Shown: in pieces, positions 11,611 to 23,297 of the stretch | Numbering within the stretch: the first letter of the stretch is position 1 | Layout: the number at the start of each line of letters is the position of its first letter | DNA from: Pomphorhynchus laevis | Lineage: Eukaryota; Acanthocephala; Palaeacanthocephala; Echinorhynchida; Pomphorhynchidae | Assembly: GCA_012934845.2 (NCBI GenBank) | Contig: WNNJ02001949.1 | Coordinates: forward strand, 124,001-188,000 | DNA length: 64,000 bases | Direction: 5' to 3' | Program-made: the position numbers and the translations under genes | The notes under the pieces: model-generated | Database searches by the model: none | What the model saw: only the letters and a program-made list of their open reading frames with translations | What the model was told of the DNA's origin: nothing

Positions 11611-13560
11611 TTGCAGCGTCTGGACAACAACCGCCTGCGACAACAATAAGTTTAAAGAAGACTTCCTATGTGGTTTTGTGCAAACAAACTTATCTGCAAC
11701 ATATTCAATAAGCACATATCAACCTCCAACACATCCATTCAAACTACCCCCGCCGTTTCCGATGTCTTTTTTCCAACCACTGATCCAGTCACTATATACA
11801 CTTTCCGTCCCATATCATCTTCACTCTCCGACACCCTCGTCCCGTCCATCCTGTCTCGTTTCTCTATAACCTACATTCATCAATCAAAATAACCTGCACA
11901 AACTTCCAACATCTATCCACTCATAATCTTTTCTCACATTGCTTGCCACCCTCTATATTATCCCTATCCTATTTGTCTCCCGCAGTCGAACTTACTGCCT
12001 TCATATCCTCAACTCCCAGCTCTCCTGTCGTGATGTCACCCACTCACGTCACTTGTTCTTCTAAACGGAAACGCTTTCCTTCTCGTGATTATTGCGTCAT
12101 CGTCACTAATATTACTCCTTCCACCTCCTTATCTCCACAAACCCGTCTCGACTGCGAGGTTTCCGCCTGCAGATTCATTCTATCATCTTTTATCTCTGCG
12201 GATAAACCATCCTTTTTCAATGGAATATCTATTGTCGCATTCATTCGCCTAAACAAATCTTCTGAATCCAATCCTTCTCCGCCCCTCTCCTGAAACTTGT
12301 TTTCAAGCATCGCTATCACGCGTCAACTGTCCTCTCCCAACGATTTAAACTAATGTCCTCTTCAGCCACTCGCATTGTTCTTGATCGCCACCCATCCGAA
12401 ATCGCCTAACTCTCTTTTACCCGCATCGAACAACACCTTCGCGAGGAAAACGGCGAAACATCTCTTTCCATCCGAAACCGACCGAAATTTTCAAGCTTTT
12501 CACACCCGCCCAAAAATTCGATGCCGCTTCACCCCCTATGTGTCTTACCTGCTAGCCCATATCACCACCACACGGTTTCCGCCTCGGCCTCCTTAACACT
12601 AGATCTATTCTCCATAAATCCGATATCATCTTCGACCTATTCACCACGCAATGCCTCGATCTCTTCTACTTCACCGAATCATAGCACTCAGATACCGACG
12701 ACCTCTCCATTCGTCGTCTGCTCTCTGCCGATTGCTCACTAGTCGAATCCGCCCGCCCCTCAGCTTATCTATTTATAAATTCTCTCGCAACATCAATGAT
12801 GATTCTCTCGCAACATCAATGCCAATGATTATTCGTCATTTCTCCAGACTAAAGTATCCACGTTGCTCTCTCAACCCCGAAGGCATAGAGGCATTTTCGC
12901 ATTCACCTGACGCCTCGTATCTCTTTGCAAAATCACTCCACATTCCAGTCTGTGCTATTTTGAATTGCTCACTTGTCGTTCCTCCAGCCCAATCACTCTG
13001 GATCTTGATATCGTATACCGTCCTGGTTCATTTGCTCCTACATCCTTACTGTTTAGCGAACTCACTAACCTCTTGTCCGAATGTTTTTTGTCATCCATCC
13101 CTTCACTCGTACTTGGCGACTTCAACATTCGCCTCAACCGCCCTTCTACAAATTCCATCAGCTTCATCAACATTCTATCCAACTACAACTACAAATTTAT
13201 CTCCACTGTCCACACACATATCCTTGGATGGGCATTCGACATCATCGCTGTTCCCGATCGTTTCCTGCCTACACCTCACTGTCAATCTCCAATCCTAGTC
13301 TATCCGATCAATTTCTCATAACCGTTGATCTCACTTCCAACCACACCCCGCTTTACACACCTACCATCATACGCCGCCCTTGAAGAAATCTTGATTTACC
13401 CTTCTCCGCTCTGCCTTACTCAAATCGTCTTTTTCCTCTCAAAATATAACATCTTCCTCTCCTCACGATCTCGCCTTTCTTTCCAACTCTGAACTTTCAT
13501 CCACTCTCGATATTCTCTTGTCCTTCAAACCTCACCCTCACCGTCGCTTGCACCGTCGCT
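11611..13560 (+). mobile_element. CR1-like LINE fragment: ORF1 and endonuclease
   Basis: This is the 5' half of the family whose 3' half is seen elsewhere in the window. An ORF1-like part at about 11940-12300 has VIVTNITPSTSLSPQTRLD and SFFNGISIVAFIRLNKS. About 12577-13380 is the AP endonuclease: LLNTRSILHKSDIIFDLF, then FTES at the usual LTETW position, YRPGSFAPTS, and LVLGDFNIRLNRP, the GDFN catalytic box. Stops and frame changes break it, for example a TAG right after FTES where tryptophan is usual. The sequence stops at about 13560 before any RT core. Confidence 0.8.
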
Positions 13561-13715
13561 AGCGAGGTCGTGATTACATAGATGATGCGCATGATAGTAG
13601 AAAAGGATATCATCGGCATGTTGCATCATATGAAAGTTATGGTCACGAGTTATATAAGACAAGTCGACGAGAAAGGACTAAAGCAGAGGATCTAAAACAG
13701 TCGGAGGTTTATTAT
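13561..13715 (-). mobile_element. LINE reverse transcriptase scrap with YADD-like box
   Basis: The minus-strand translation gives TVLDPLL (motif B end), then DLSYITRDHNFHMMQHADD, in which HADDILFYY stands for the catalytic YADDI box. It is about 50 codons long and abuts the plus-strand LINE head to head. Confidence 0.65.
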
Positions 13716-13719
13716 TGGA

Positions 13720-14128
13720 TTTGGCAGAATCCCCTGCATCGTTAATTGAATAACCGGACGTTCGTATAGTTCAGGCAAGGCTTTTATTGAATCTTTGTAT
13801 TTATCGCATGTTCGACTGTTTTTAATATCAAGGGACTCACACAATTAAATAGTGCATGCAACTTATCTTCGTCAAGCGAAATCTTGAGCTTGTTCAAATA
13901 ATTTTAAAGGTATCAGCCCAATGACGAAAATTATCATGTGCTTTCGGATCGTTAGGTAGGCTTGATGTGCTTCGTACTTTTAAACATCGTACTTTTAAAA
14001 TGCGATTCAATCTCGTCAGGTGTGACTCAACTCTCAAAATGGACTATAACGCTTTAAATATTTATATCAAAAGCTTTCTGATGATATCAAGCGTTTGAAA
14101 ATTATCACGAGTTCATTTGATATTTAGT
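13720..14128 (-). mobile_element. Second LTR-retrotransposon fossil: gag piece and LTR-like repeat
   Basis: The minus-strand frames resemble arthropod Gypsy Gag (NDPKAHDNFRHWADTFK, then DEDKLHALFNCVSP). Immediately beside it, 13979-14128 is a repeat whose near-copy lies at 14812-14958, in the position of a 5' LTR. It is broken in several places and old. Confidence 0.6.
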
Positions 14129-14585
14129 CGACTATCGAAATCCCTGATCAACAATACGTTGAATAAATTGTGATTACAATCACGACAATCGTTCAGTACG
14201 AGTATCACTATTTTGCTGACGTTACGTTATTTAAAAACCAAATGAAAAGTAATATTGTCACTAATATGTTCTTTAACAAGAAATGCACTTCATAATTATT
14301 TTTCAGAACTTAAAACAGAATCCAATATTATTTAATATTGGATTCACGTGAAATCTTGAGTTGAAAGCAATCAATCGTTTTGTCGAAATGATGTGTTCTG
14401 TAAACACATTGTATTTTTAAATATTGTTTTATGCATTTTGGTAATTCAAAGGCACAAACACAAACAAATTACACTGAAAATCTTCATATATACTTCTTTG
14501 CCAGATCTTACGACATCGAAAAGTAAGGATCATAACGAATTAAGGATATAAAAAAAGGATTTATTTTAAGGTGACAAATGCGTGC

Positions 14586-14607
14586 GATAAGATATTAATA
14601 TCTTATC
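14586..14607. repeat. 22-bp perfect palindrome
   Basis: GATAAGATATT is followed directly by its exact reverse complement. A third GATAAGATATTAAT follows at once. It is AT-rich, so chance is possible. Confidence 0.85.
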
Positions 14608-14811
14608 AGATAAGATATTAATGACTTAAGGAAAATTATTTTCCTCGTCTGGAGAATAGATAAATGCTCTCAATCTATGTAAGTATCTCATGATAGGATA
14701 GTGTCCCATAATAGAATAGATATCTCATGATAGAAAACCACAATGAAGTTGCTCTTGAAATTTGAAGTTGTATTATAAAATACTTTGTTCTAATATTGTA
14801 GCGTGCATATT

Positions 14812-14958
14812 AACATCGTACTTTTAAAATGCGATTCAATATCATCAGGTGTGCCTCAAGCCTCAAAATGGACTTTAACGCTTTAAATAATATATCGAAA
14901 GCTATCTAATGATATCAAGCGTTTGAAAATTATCACGAGTTCATTTCATATTTAGTTC
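14812..14958. repeat. Second copy of the 147-bp LTR-like repeat
   Basis: It matches 13979-14128 over about 147 bp, including ATCGTACTTTTAAAATGCGA and TATCAAGCGTTTGAAAATTA. It may be a solo LTR or the end of a deleted element. The 680 bases between the copies show no recognisable coding part. Confidence 0.8.
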
Positions 14959-15384
14959 ATCTTTCTATTTAGCTACAAAGAATATTTACTATTTACATAA
15001 ATCGCGTTGGGTCAAATGGTATTTTGCTCAATGCTATAAGTTACGATGATAATTGGCGATATCACACTATTAGTTATGCATACACATTATGTTATCACTG
15101 TTTACCCGTCTCTTAAGACCAATACTTTCAAGACCAACACTTCCTGTATAAGTGGCTTTAATAATATACTGAATACTTTGTGAAACGAGCATTCTGATTA
15201 CTAATAAAGCATTAATGACTTTGGAGATGTTCATTGATGCGAATCTTGTGTGCGCATTGATATTTAAAGGATCCAGATGTAAACGCTATAATGATTTGAT
15301 TTGTGTACCGCTTGAACGTACATTAATTTAAAAGTTCATACTTAGACTTATTCACTCACACAATTGAGTAATTTCGTGAGCGTA
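14959..15384. other. No recognised gene
   Basis: AT-rich sequence between the LTR-like repeat and a LINE tail. I see no coding or structural signal. Confidence 0.5.
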
Positions 15385-15645
15385 CTTATATGGCTTACCC
15401 TTTTACTCCACGATCCCAATTACTCCAACAACTACGGTCTCCGATCCTTCCTCGTCGCCGCCCGACTCGCCTGGAATCAACTCCCTCTCGACGTCCGCCT
15501 CGCTCCCTCCTTTATCACATTCAAACACCTCCTCCGTTCACACATTATCGACACATGATTTACATTTTTGTTTTGTTGTGGTCATGTAAACGTGCGCTGG
15601 CACGCATTTGCCACGATAAAATAAATCTTTTTTTATTAAGTGATT
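15385..15645 (+). mobile_element. CR1-like LINE, 3' tail copy 1
   Basis: This short 5'-truncated copy encodes YGLRSFLVAARLAWNQLPLD and SFITFKHLLRSHIID before a stop at about 15558. A 3' tail of about 80 bp ends in AATAAATCTTTTTTT. The tail is almost identical to that of 16013-16777, so both derive from one recently active family. The ending defines the family's 3' terminus. Confidence 0.88.
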
Positions 15646-16012
15646 GAACTTGACCCATTTGAATGATGTTTCATGAATTTGAAGATTATCCTTATAGATT
15701 TTTCACTATTCAACTTGAACATTGCACATATGTTTAAGGCTGTTAGCAAAATAATAATATATTTATTTTACGTGTCAAATGCGTTTCAGCTGCACGTTTA
15801 CAAGCCCACTTGCAAACAAAAATAAAAAACTCACGCAGATAAATTGTTTAAATTAGATCGGATTAGCGTTTGAAGCTCGACAGGTAAGTTGATTAGCGTA
15901 TATGGATGGGTAGATTATTCCACGATAGAGGGTCATTCACAAGAAAGGAAAACCAACTGATGCAGAGTAGTTTGGGAACGCAAGGAATAGTACTGTTCAT
16001 TGCGGGAACTCA

Positions 16013-16777
16013 ATGATCCTCCCCCGTAAACCAAACATATCTCTTCCCACTGTATATTTTGCCTCATCGATCATCACCATAGCCCACAATCTCACTTTCT
16101 TAGGCTTCCATTTTGATGATCACCTTTCCTTTAAGCCCTTCGTCCGTGACAAGGTCCGCTCGTCTAACTTAATTCTCCGTGACATCCGCCGTATCCGCCC
16201 CCTTATCGACTTCCGTTCTTGTATGTCTCTTTTTTCATCGCTTCTTTTCCCTAAAATCAATTACTGCCTTAGCCTTTTCGCCAATTCTCCGAAATCCATC
16301 ATCCTACCCCTACAACGCATAATCAACTCCGCCGTTCGAGTGCTCTTTCGTCTCCGTCGCTTCGACCACACATCCACATATTTTGCCCAACTCTCCTGGC
16401 CCACCATCCACATCAGCATCAAACTCCGCCTTATTATCGTAACTTTTCGTCTCATCGCTATCGGCTCCCCATCGTTCATCAACATTCCTTTCTTAGACGA
16501 CACTCGCCCCACCTCGCTATCGATGCGTTCCCGTCATACCCTCTTACTCCACGTTCCTAATTACTTCAACAACTACGGTCTCCGATCCTTCCCTCGTCGC
16601 CGCCTCACTCGCCTGGAATCAACTCCCTCTCGACGTCCGCCGCGCTCCCTCCTTTATCACATTCAAACACCTCCTCCGTTCACACATTATCGACACATGA
16701 TTTACATTTTTGTTTTGTTGTGGTCATGTAAACGTGCGCTGGCACGCATTTGCCACGATAAAATAAATCTTTTTTTA
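16013..16777 (+). mobile_element. CR1-like LINE, RT C-terminus and 3' tail copy 2
   Basis: A long open frame starts inside the RT domain: HNLTFLGFHFDDHLSFKPF (the post-palm LGF/LG block), INYCLSLFANSP, LPLQRIINSAVRVLF, then after a frame change YGLRSF and the tail. The 3' end matches 15559-15640 and stops at the T-rich end near 16777, after which unrelated DNA begins. The low number of breaks makes this the best-kept copy of the family's C-terminal part. Confidence 0.88.
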
Positions 16778-18700
16778 AACAGGACGAGAATTATCAAGAA
16801 AATGAAGGTTGAGAAAGGAAGTAGTAGAAAAATTACGAGGTGGAAAGAAGACAAACATGACAATAAATGGTAGGCAAATCGAGATAATCAGGATTGTGGG
16901 ATGTATGATCAAAACGACGAATACGGAGGAGAATCCGGACTGCTGCGTTTACGATGGGTGGTAGAGAAAGAAGAGTTGATTCTTACTTCTAAGTTTACAT
17001 ATTTTGATTCATTGTTATAGAAAATTGCTTACATTATGTTCAAGTTAAATGTTTACGATTGAATATTAGAACAAACTAACAGCTTACTAAGGAAAAGTAT
17101 TTTTTTTGTATTACCTAAAACGGTATGTTAAGCCGAATCGAATTCACCATTTTAATAATTTTAGATACCTTTATAATATATATCATTACTTTACCACACT
17201 CCGTATGAATCTAGATATCTATCTATGTATCTGGATGGCTCAGATCCTGCTGGACCTGAGGCCTTAACAAAGTTAAAGAAGCGAATTAATTTTTAAAGAA
17301 TGGCTGTTTTCGATTGGTTTCTATGCATGTATTGTTTTAATTATATTTGTCAGTTGTTATTTATTAAAACAACCTTTATTTTTATAGACTCCGTATGTAT
17401 CTAGTCAGATAGTAAAATTTTACTTAAATTTGTATAAGACTGGTTAAACGTATAATATATAAAAGCATTTATAATAATTTTATTTTTTTTGTATAGAAAA
17501 ATATAAAATGTTTGTTATATTTAATATTTTTTATATTTTTTGTTTTTATTTTATAATTTGTTGTGAAAGTTTCTACTGGTAAACTTGATATAATTGATAC
17601 AAAATTTCTCTTGATATATTTCAAGAGGCATTTTAATTTAATCGCATCAACAACCTAATACATTAGTTGAGGTGATGATACAAACGAAATGTTTTCAAAG
17701 CGAAAAATAAATTGCTCTGGGAGACCAATAACCCATCCATTGTTGTGTTATTAGAACATGGCCAATACACAAACTGAGTTTAAAAAAAGATATTGACTTA
17801 CTGATATATTATTTTGTTCATTACAAATTTGTTCACCCAACTTGTATATTTTTATAAAGTATTGAAAATGTCCATTTATTTCTGTAGAGTTTCGTAAATT
17901 TACAGAAACGAAAAACATTTATGTATATGAGTTATGATCTTCATCATTCGGAAAATATTTGAATAATTTTACGTTCGCTGCTATTTCCCCATCTTTCTTT
18001 GATTTTGGCGTTTCAACCTGAATTTATGACAAAATACTAATTTAAAAAGTAATTCTAATGTGATATTTTTACTTTTCCATTTGGTCAGATTTTTCGTTTG
18101 ATGGCTTTTTGGTATTAACGCGACCTTTTAATAATCTTGTATTTTTTGTAATTTTATCCAAGTATTGCGAACTTGATTTTTTAGGGAAATATGACTTTGT
18201 TCTAAACCCAAAGTTGTAGTAATCTGTTTAATTACACGTTAGTTATTGTTTTTTGATATGTGTATAGTTATTAATCATTGTTCCGTCATACAGGTAATAT
18301 ATTTCGACCATCAATACTTTTTTATCGTGCAAATTTGTCTTATTTTAAGCTTACTCGATTCCGTAAGATACATATTTTGTATTACATAGAACGGTTCGTT
18401 ACGCCTGACGGAATAGAATAATCAAACTTATATATTTTAAATTTGTACCTTATAATTTTTTTAAATTTTTTAAATATCAGATTTAAAAGTTAAAACTGAG
18501 AAATCGATGATATCCTTATATTATATATTTAAGAGTTGTATCAAGTTGAATATATGTATTTGCATTTTTGTTAAAATTTATTCAGAACAGTAATTATTAT
18601 TATATTTTCGACAACAAAAAGAGCTTGAACAGCTCGAACATGTTGGTTCACAAGGGAAAACAAGAAAAAAATTAAATAAATAAACGAAATAATGTGCAAT
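16778..18700. other. AT-rich non-coding stretch with a dispersed repeat pair
   Basis: No gene is recognised. A motif of about 40 bp, TTTGTATTAC then ACGGT and a GAAT box, occurs at 17105-17150 and again at 18375-18420. CTCCGTATG followed by ATCTAG occurs near 17200 and 17390. These may be worn ends of a non-autonomous element. Confidence 0.5.
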
Positions 18701-18970
18701 TCAGACATGAAGTCTGCGCATCCTGAGGTAATTTCGCAACCGTTGTTTAAAACTCCTCTGGTTACCATTTATCGTCACCGCAGGTAGACCATTCCAGAGA
18801 GGTACAGTTCTTAGCTCAAACGTGTCCTTGCAACAATGGCCTGGGCTGGTCAAGCACCTCCACACGAACATCAGATCATTAAATTTTAGTGAAATTTTCA
18901 CTGGGGGAACTCAAGACAGCGCAGGCATTCCTCGTAAGGTAACGAACATACGGATCGCACCAAATGTGTG
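18701..18970 (-). mobile_element. LINE C-terminal tail fragment
   Basis: The minus strand reads CDPYVRYLTRNACAVLSS and then CCKDTFELRTVPLWNGLPA and RSFKQRLRNYL. The R-x4-WN-LP-x-F-K-L pattern is the usual end of LINE ORF2 proteins in the CR1, L2 and Jockey groups. One frame change lies within it. Confidence 0.75.
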
Positions 18971-19019
18971 CACCGATGGAGAATGCGTTCGTATTATCTT
19001 GGGTAATAATATCAATTAT

Positions 19020-20320
19020 TAATAATTATCAATTACTATTTATCAATTATCAATTATTAATAATAACAATTATCTAGGGTAATAATACCCAAGATGTCGC
19101 GCCCCTTAAATATGTTATAAAATATTAATCTACATAGACTACACTGTAGTCTGCGAGGTTCATTTTTTTATATATGAAGCCATACAATTTAAAATGTATG
19201 AACTCCTAATGAGTTATAATTTATAACGCATTAGGGATTCATAATCTGATAATAAAAATATAATTTAAGATGTCAGCCGTCAGTAATATTTTGGATTTAT
19301 CATATATTAAATTTATATTGAGATTACATTAGATTATGTTGGAGCCAATATTGGTATAGTACATTATCCATAGGTTAATCTCTTATTTCCTCTTCAATTT
19401 CAATCAGCTGAATACATGCAAATGGCATTTATCTAAAAGTTCTGAACCTATTTCTTAAAATTCATTATACTCCGATTTCTGCCCTACCTGAAATTAATGT
19501 CATGCAATTGACGCAGAAAAAGGTTCCACATGGGAACTTTTTAACATCATAACATGTAATTTTTTACATCATAACATTTGATTTTAATATGTATGATCTA
19601 CACGGAAAGGATTTTTTGGTCGTATTGACGGTTAATAGAAGCATTTAGTCACTACAACGCTCTCAACCTTTTCTGTTAGGTAAAACATCACATACTGAAA
19701 AGTGTATTCTATTCAAGCAATACATGCCAGGTTTACTATTTAAATAATAATTAAATAATAACATAATTTTAATGTTATTATTTTATGCAAGAATTTAATT
19801 CATGTTAAATACTTTCCGAGTTACAACGGATCATAAAATTATTTATTAACTTTTTTACTTTGCGACTTATTAATTCAGGAATTTCAATGTATTCGTTTTT
19901 AAATTGATAATTGATATAAACGAAAATACTGATATGTTCAGAATAAAGTGTCAGGCAATCTTTAAAATTAATTAAAAGATTGTCGAAAATTTAAAATATT
20001 AAAATTTGTCATTTTGAGTTTTCTAGTTTTCAGTTATTTTTTATCTTATAAGGCTTAATCTGGAGAATGATGGTTTCAGATTTTATTCCAATGACATTAA
20101 AATATATTTTTTGAACAAAATTAAGATATTTTTAAGTGATAAATTACAGTTTTGTAGAAGACAGGCAAGAGTTCAAAGATTAGAGTTGTTCGATTACCTT
20201 TTTTATTTTAAAAACAAACACCATATCTTTATGGAATTTAATAAAGATATTTATGGAAACAACTATCCTTCTAATAGGAGGTTATATTAGCCCAAATATA
20301 GCTGACTTAATTTTTAAGCT
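19020..20320. other. AT-rich spacer
   Basis: Low-complexity TTAATAATTATCAATTA units fill 19015-19090. The rest has no coding signal, tandem repeat or hairpin that stands out. Confidence 0.5.
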
Positions 20321-21160
20321 TTATAGAATAAGAATTTGTTCATAACTATTTAAAAAATAAATCTTAACTGAAATATGCTTTGATAAAACTAATGAAACTA
20401 ATATCGATGAAACTAATATTGATAGAATTAATATTGATGATAGATGCGGTATACATAGTAATATGAACATTAAATTAACACCAATTAAAACTACTTTTAA
20501 TTTATATCGTAAAGATTGCATAATTAAATTTACAAGAAACATATTTTTGCATGAGCATTCATGCATGTCATATAATATAAAATATAATACATTAAATAAT
20601 GAAATTTTAAGAATTGCAACAATTTGTAACGATATTGGCTTTCAAAATCATTTAAATAATTTAATAGATACATATTTTAAACTAGGATACTATAACAATA
20701 TCTAGGTTAATATAAAACTAGGTTTATATTTGCTCATAACTGTTTAAAAATAAATCTAAATTATATAAAGAAATGAAAGATATGTTTCGATATATTGATG
20801 ATATATGAGTATTTAACTCTAATAATTTCTATATTTCTATTCAATAAGCGAACAAATTTATACAGAAAGCCTTATTCTTAACAAAACCAATATTGATGAT
20901 AAAGAAGGTGTATATCTAGATATGAATATTAAATTTACATCAAGAGAAACTACTTTTAATTTATATCGTAAAGATGACATTTGTAAATTTACAAGAAATT
21001 TATTTTTGCATGAACGTTCACGCATATCATATAATATAAAATATAATACATTAAATAATGAAATTTTGAGAATTGCAACAATTTGTAACGATATTGGCTT
21101 TCAAAATCGTTTAAATAATTTAATTGATGCATATTGGAGTTTAACTTTTAAAATTTAACT
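20321..21160 (+). mobile_element. Penelope-like RT C-terminal piece, partly duplicated
   Basis: Two related blocks lie head to tail. The second shows MFRYIDDI, the catalytic YxDD box, followed by LDMNIKFTSRETTFNLYRKD and NTLNNEILRIATICNDIGFQ. The first (20461-20704) repeats the LYRKD to NDIGFQ part. The YIDDI, then LDMNI, then LYRK order is that of Penelope-like elements, telomerase-related retroelements without LTR-type integrase. The same family is better preserved at 44394-45500 on the minus strand. Several breaks. Confidence 0.75.
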
Positions 21161-21479
21161 TCTGGATATTAGCAATTTCCTTTAACGTGAATTCATTTTC
21201 CAATGATAGACTAGCATGGACAGTTTATTACCTTTGAATTGACTAATTTTGATTAATTTACCACAATTTGTTAAGAAACTTAGAAATCAACTAAAGTTTT
21301 ATTATTTATTAATCAATTATTATTAATTATGAAGAGATAATTTATTTGGCCACTCATCTCGGCATTGGGCTACATCAAATAAATAAATTTACATATATCA
21401 AATATAAGTCATAAGCAATCAAATATTCAATGTTTTATTATTAGCGTAATTTATCGATATCGTTTAAGTCCATCTCAAA

Positions 21480-22090
21480 ATGGGGGATAAGCAAAAATGT
21501 GAAGTAGAGAACATCAAGGTTTGAAACAGTAAATACATCAGCATGTCAATGTGCGATTATGAACCGGGATGCGAATATGCCAAAACTTGTCGAGATAACC
21601 GTGGATGGAAACTCTTTAGATTAGCGGTGACTTTATCGAATGTGGATTTCTCCAATTGATCCGAGTGAAGGTTGGGGTACTATAGTATTCTGTATCTAAA
21701 CAGATATGTTGCAACGAAAGTGCGCTAGATTCTTGAGTAATACTGGAGGTTGCGGAAGTTGAATGAGCTTACTCACATGACCTGATAAGGGAAGTATCCA
21801 TGACAGCGCTGCTACTACTGTAAATGATGACTTTCACGGCACAGCAATTACTCGTTTTATGAACCTCCATAGACAAGTTTCAATTTGATGGAAATTAGCC
21901 GCGGACAAGTCAGGCCAGAAAGCCTGAAGACCATACTGAATTATCGGTTTGAGCAACGTGTTAAAACATCGGATTGCACCATCGAATACAAATTGCAGGT
22001 TTTTGCAAATGGGCCTATAAAATATAATATCAAAACATTTCGTGGTTTGCTCTAGGTGAGTCCGTGGCGGTATGCACGGCACGCCACATC
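21480..22090 (-). mobile_element. LINE ORF2 C-terminal fragment
   Basis: The minus strand encodes GAIRCFNTLLKPIIQYGLQA followed by ANFHQIETCLWRFIKRVIAV. This is the post-RT region of non-LTR elements (LLxPIIxYGLxxW, then F-KR-LxxP). The sequence continues toward 21480 as GC-richer DNA without clear motifs, presumably the 3' part. Confidence 0.65.
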
Positions 22091-22375
22091 AGCTTGCTTC
22101 GCCACGCAAAAAGACATTTGTTCCCGTATCCCTCTAATTACTTCGCGGTACTGTATCCTTTTATCTGACAATATCTTCTTTGCGACTAATTTCATTAACG
22201 AATTGAAGACGTTTCCGGCAGATCCGCTAGTCGAAATTATTACGGGAAGAAAGGCGCCGTTTTCAATTTCTTCTAATCGTTCGCGTCTTTGCTGATTTGT
22301 GTTCCTCGTGAGATGCGAATGCAGAAGTCTGGCCGAACGAATAAGAAGGATCAAAAATGTTATATACGCACACAT
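22052..22375 (-). mobile_element. C-terminus of an RPIxVGE/DASNAFN-type retroelement RT
   Basis: The frame contains GAFLPVIISTSGSAGNVFNS followed by KLVAKKILSDKRIQYREVI and an end reading FCVAKQADVACRAYR. This matches the distal part of an RT family, common in invertebrates, that reads F-PLVFSTSGG, then LxxK, then LxRSxxxCxRGxR. The N-terminal and palm parts of the same kind are at 45745-46670 on the minus strand. I cannot name the clade with certainty. Confidence 0.55.
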
Positions 22376-22399
22376 CCATATAGGATTACTCCATTATTC

Positions 22400-23297
22400 C
22401 TCCAGGCATGTACAGGTTATGTATTTGACGGTCTCGTGTCGTTGATGAGTTATGGAAGATATATATGTATTTATATATAAATACAATATATTTTATATTG
22501 TTAATTATATTGTTTATATTTAATTATATATATGAATACATATAGATATATATGTATTCCGATGTTGGAATACACTTTCCGTAGTTTGTAATAACAATTA
22601 TTGATTTGTAATTATAATTTGTAATGTGTTTAATAAATTACATTATTAATATTATTAATGACGTGTCAATCGCTGTTGTAAGTTTCTATACCCATATGTT
22701 CGAATCAACCGTTGTGTCTGCTGTCAAGCAATGCTTGTCAATGTATTCAGGCATCCGTGGCCAAATGTTGGAGGCGTGTGCATTGCAAACTTTATGTACG
22801 ATGTTCAAACCTCAAGCATTCACTCTTTCTCGACTTCTCTGTAAGCACAGTCAAAGCCACGAGGTCGCGTTGTCTAAAGACGTGGGGCACCCGATGATGA
22901 AGCGGGTTCACTCTTCGTTAATATTATTAATAATATTAACATTATACACATTATTAATATTTATAATATTAATATTTTTAATAAATGAAGTCTATTGAAG
23001 TATTGAATTAAAAGTGTTACGTAAAAATATTTTGTTTTTGTAATGAAATGCTAATTTTTTATTTACATTTCATAAACTTACAAACATATACGAAATTATT
23101 GATATACTAAAAAGTATATACGAAAATATATTGAAATTATTTACATTAAACATAATTTTAGTAGCCATCTCAAACAGTCAATATTGTCCTATTTAAGATT
23201 TTTATAATTTATATTTTTATAAGACATTTTATTAAACTAATGTTTTAAAAACTTGAACTTTTCTAGATACATAACGACAATAGCGATATTTATAAAA
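22400..23297. other. Intergenic stretch upstream of RAD23
   Basis: 22680-22920 is a GC-richer block of about 240 bp with an open plus-strand frame (KQCLSMYSGIRGQMLEACA) that I do not recognise; it may be an element fragment. The rest is AT-rich. The RAD23 promoter should lie in the last few hundred bases, but I see no TATA box close to the start codon. Confidence 0.45.

Noticed and set aside
20463-20705. A stand-alone small host gene
   Set aside because: The same residues recur at 20922-21158 and on the minus strand at 44394-44627 as part of a Penelope-like RT.
22624-22998. A 124-codon open frame in a GC-richer block
   Set aside because: I recognise no domain, and a second overlapping frame is equally open. 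It was kept only as part of the upstream description.
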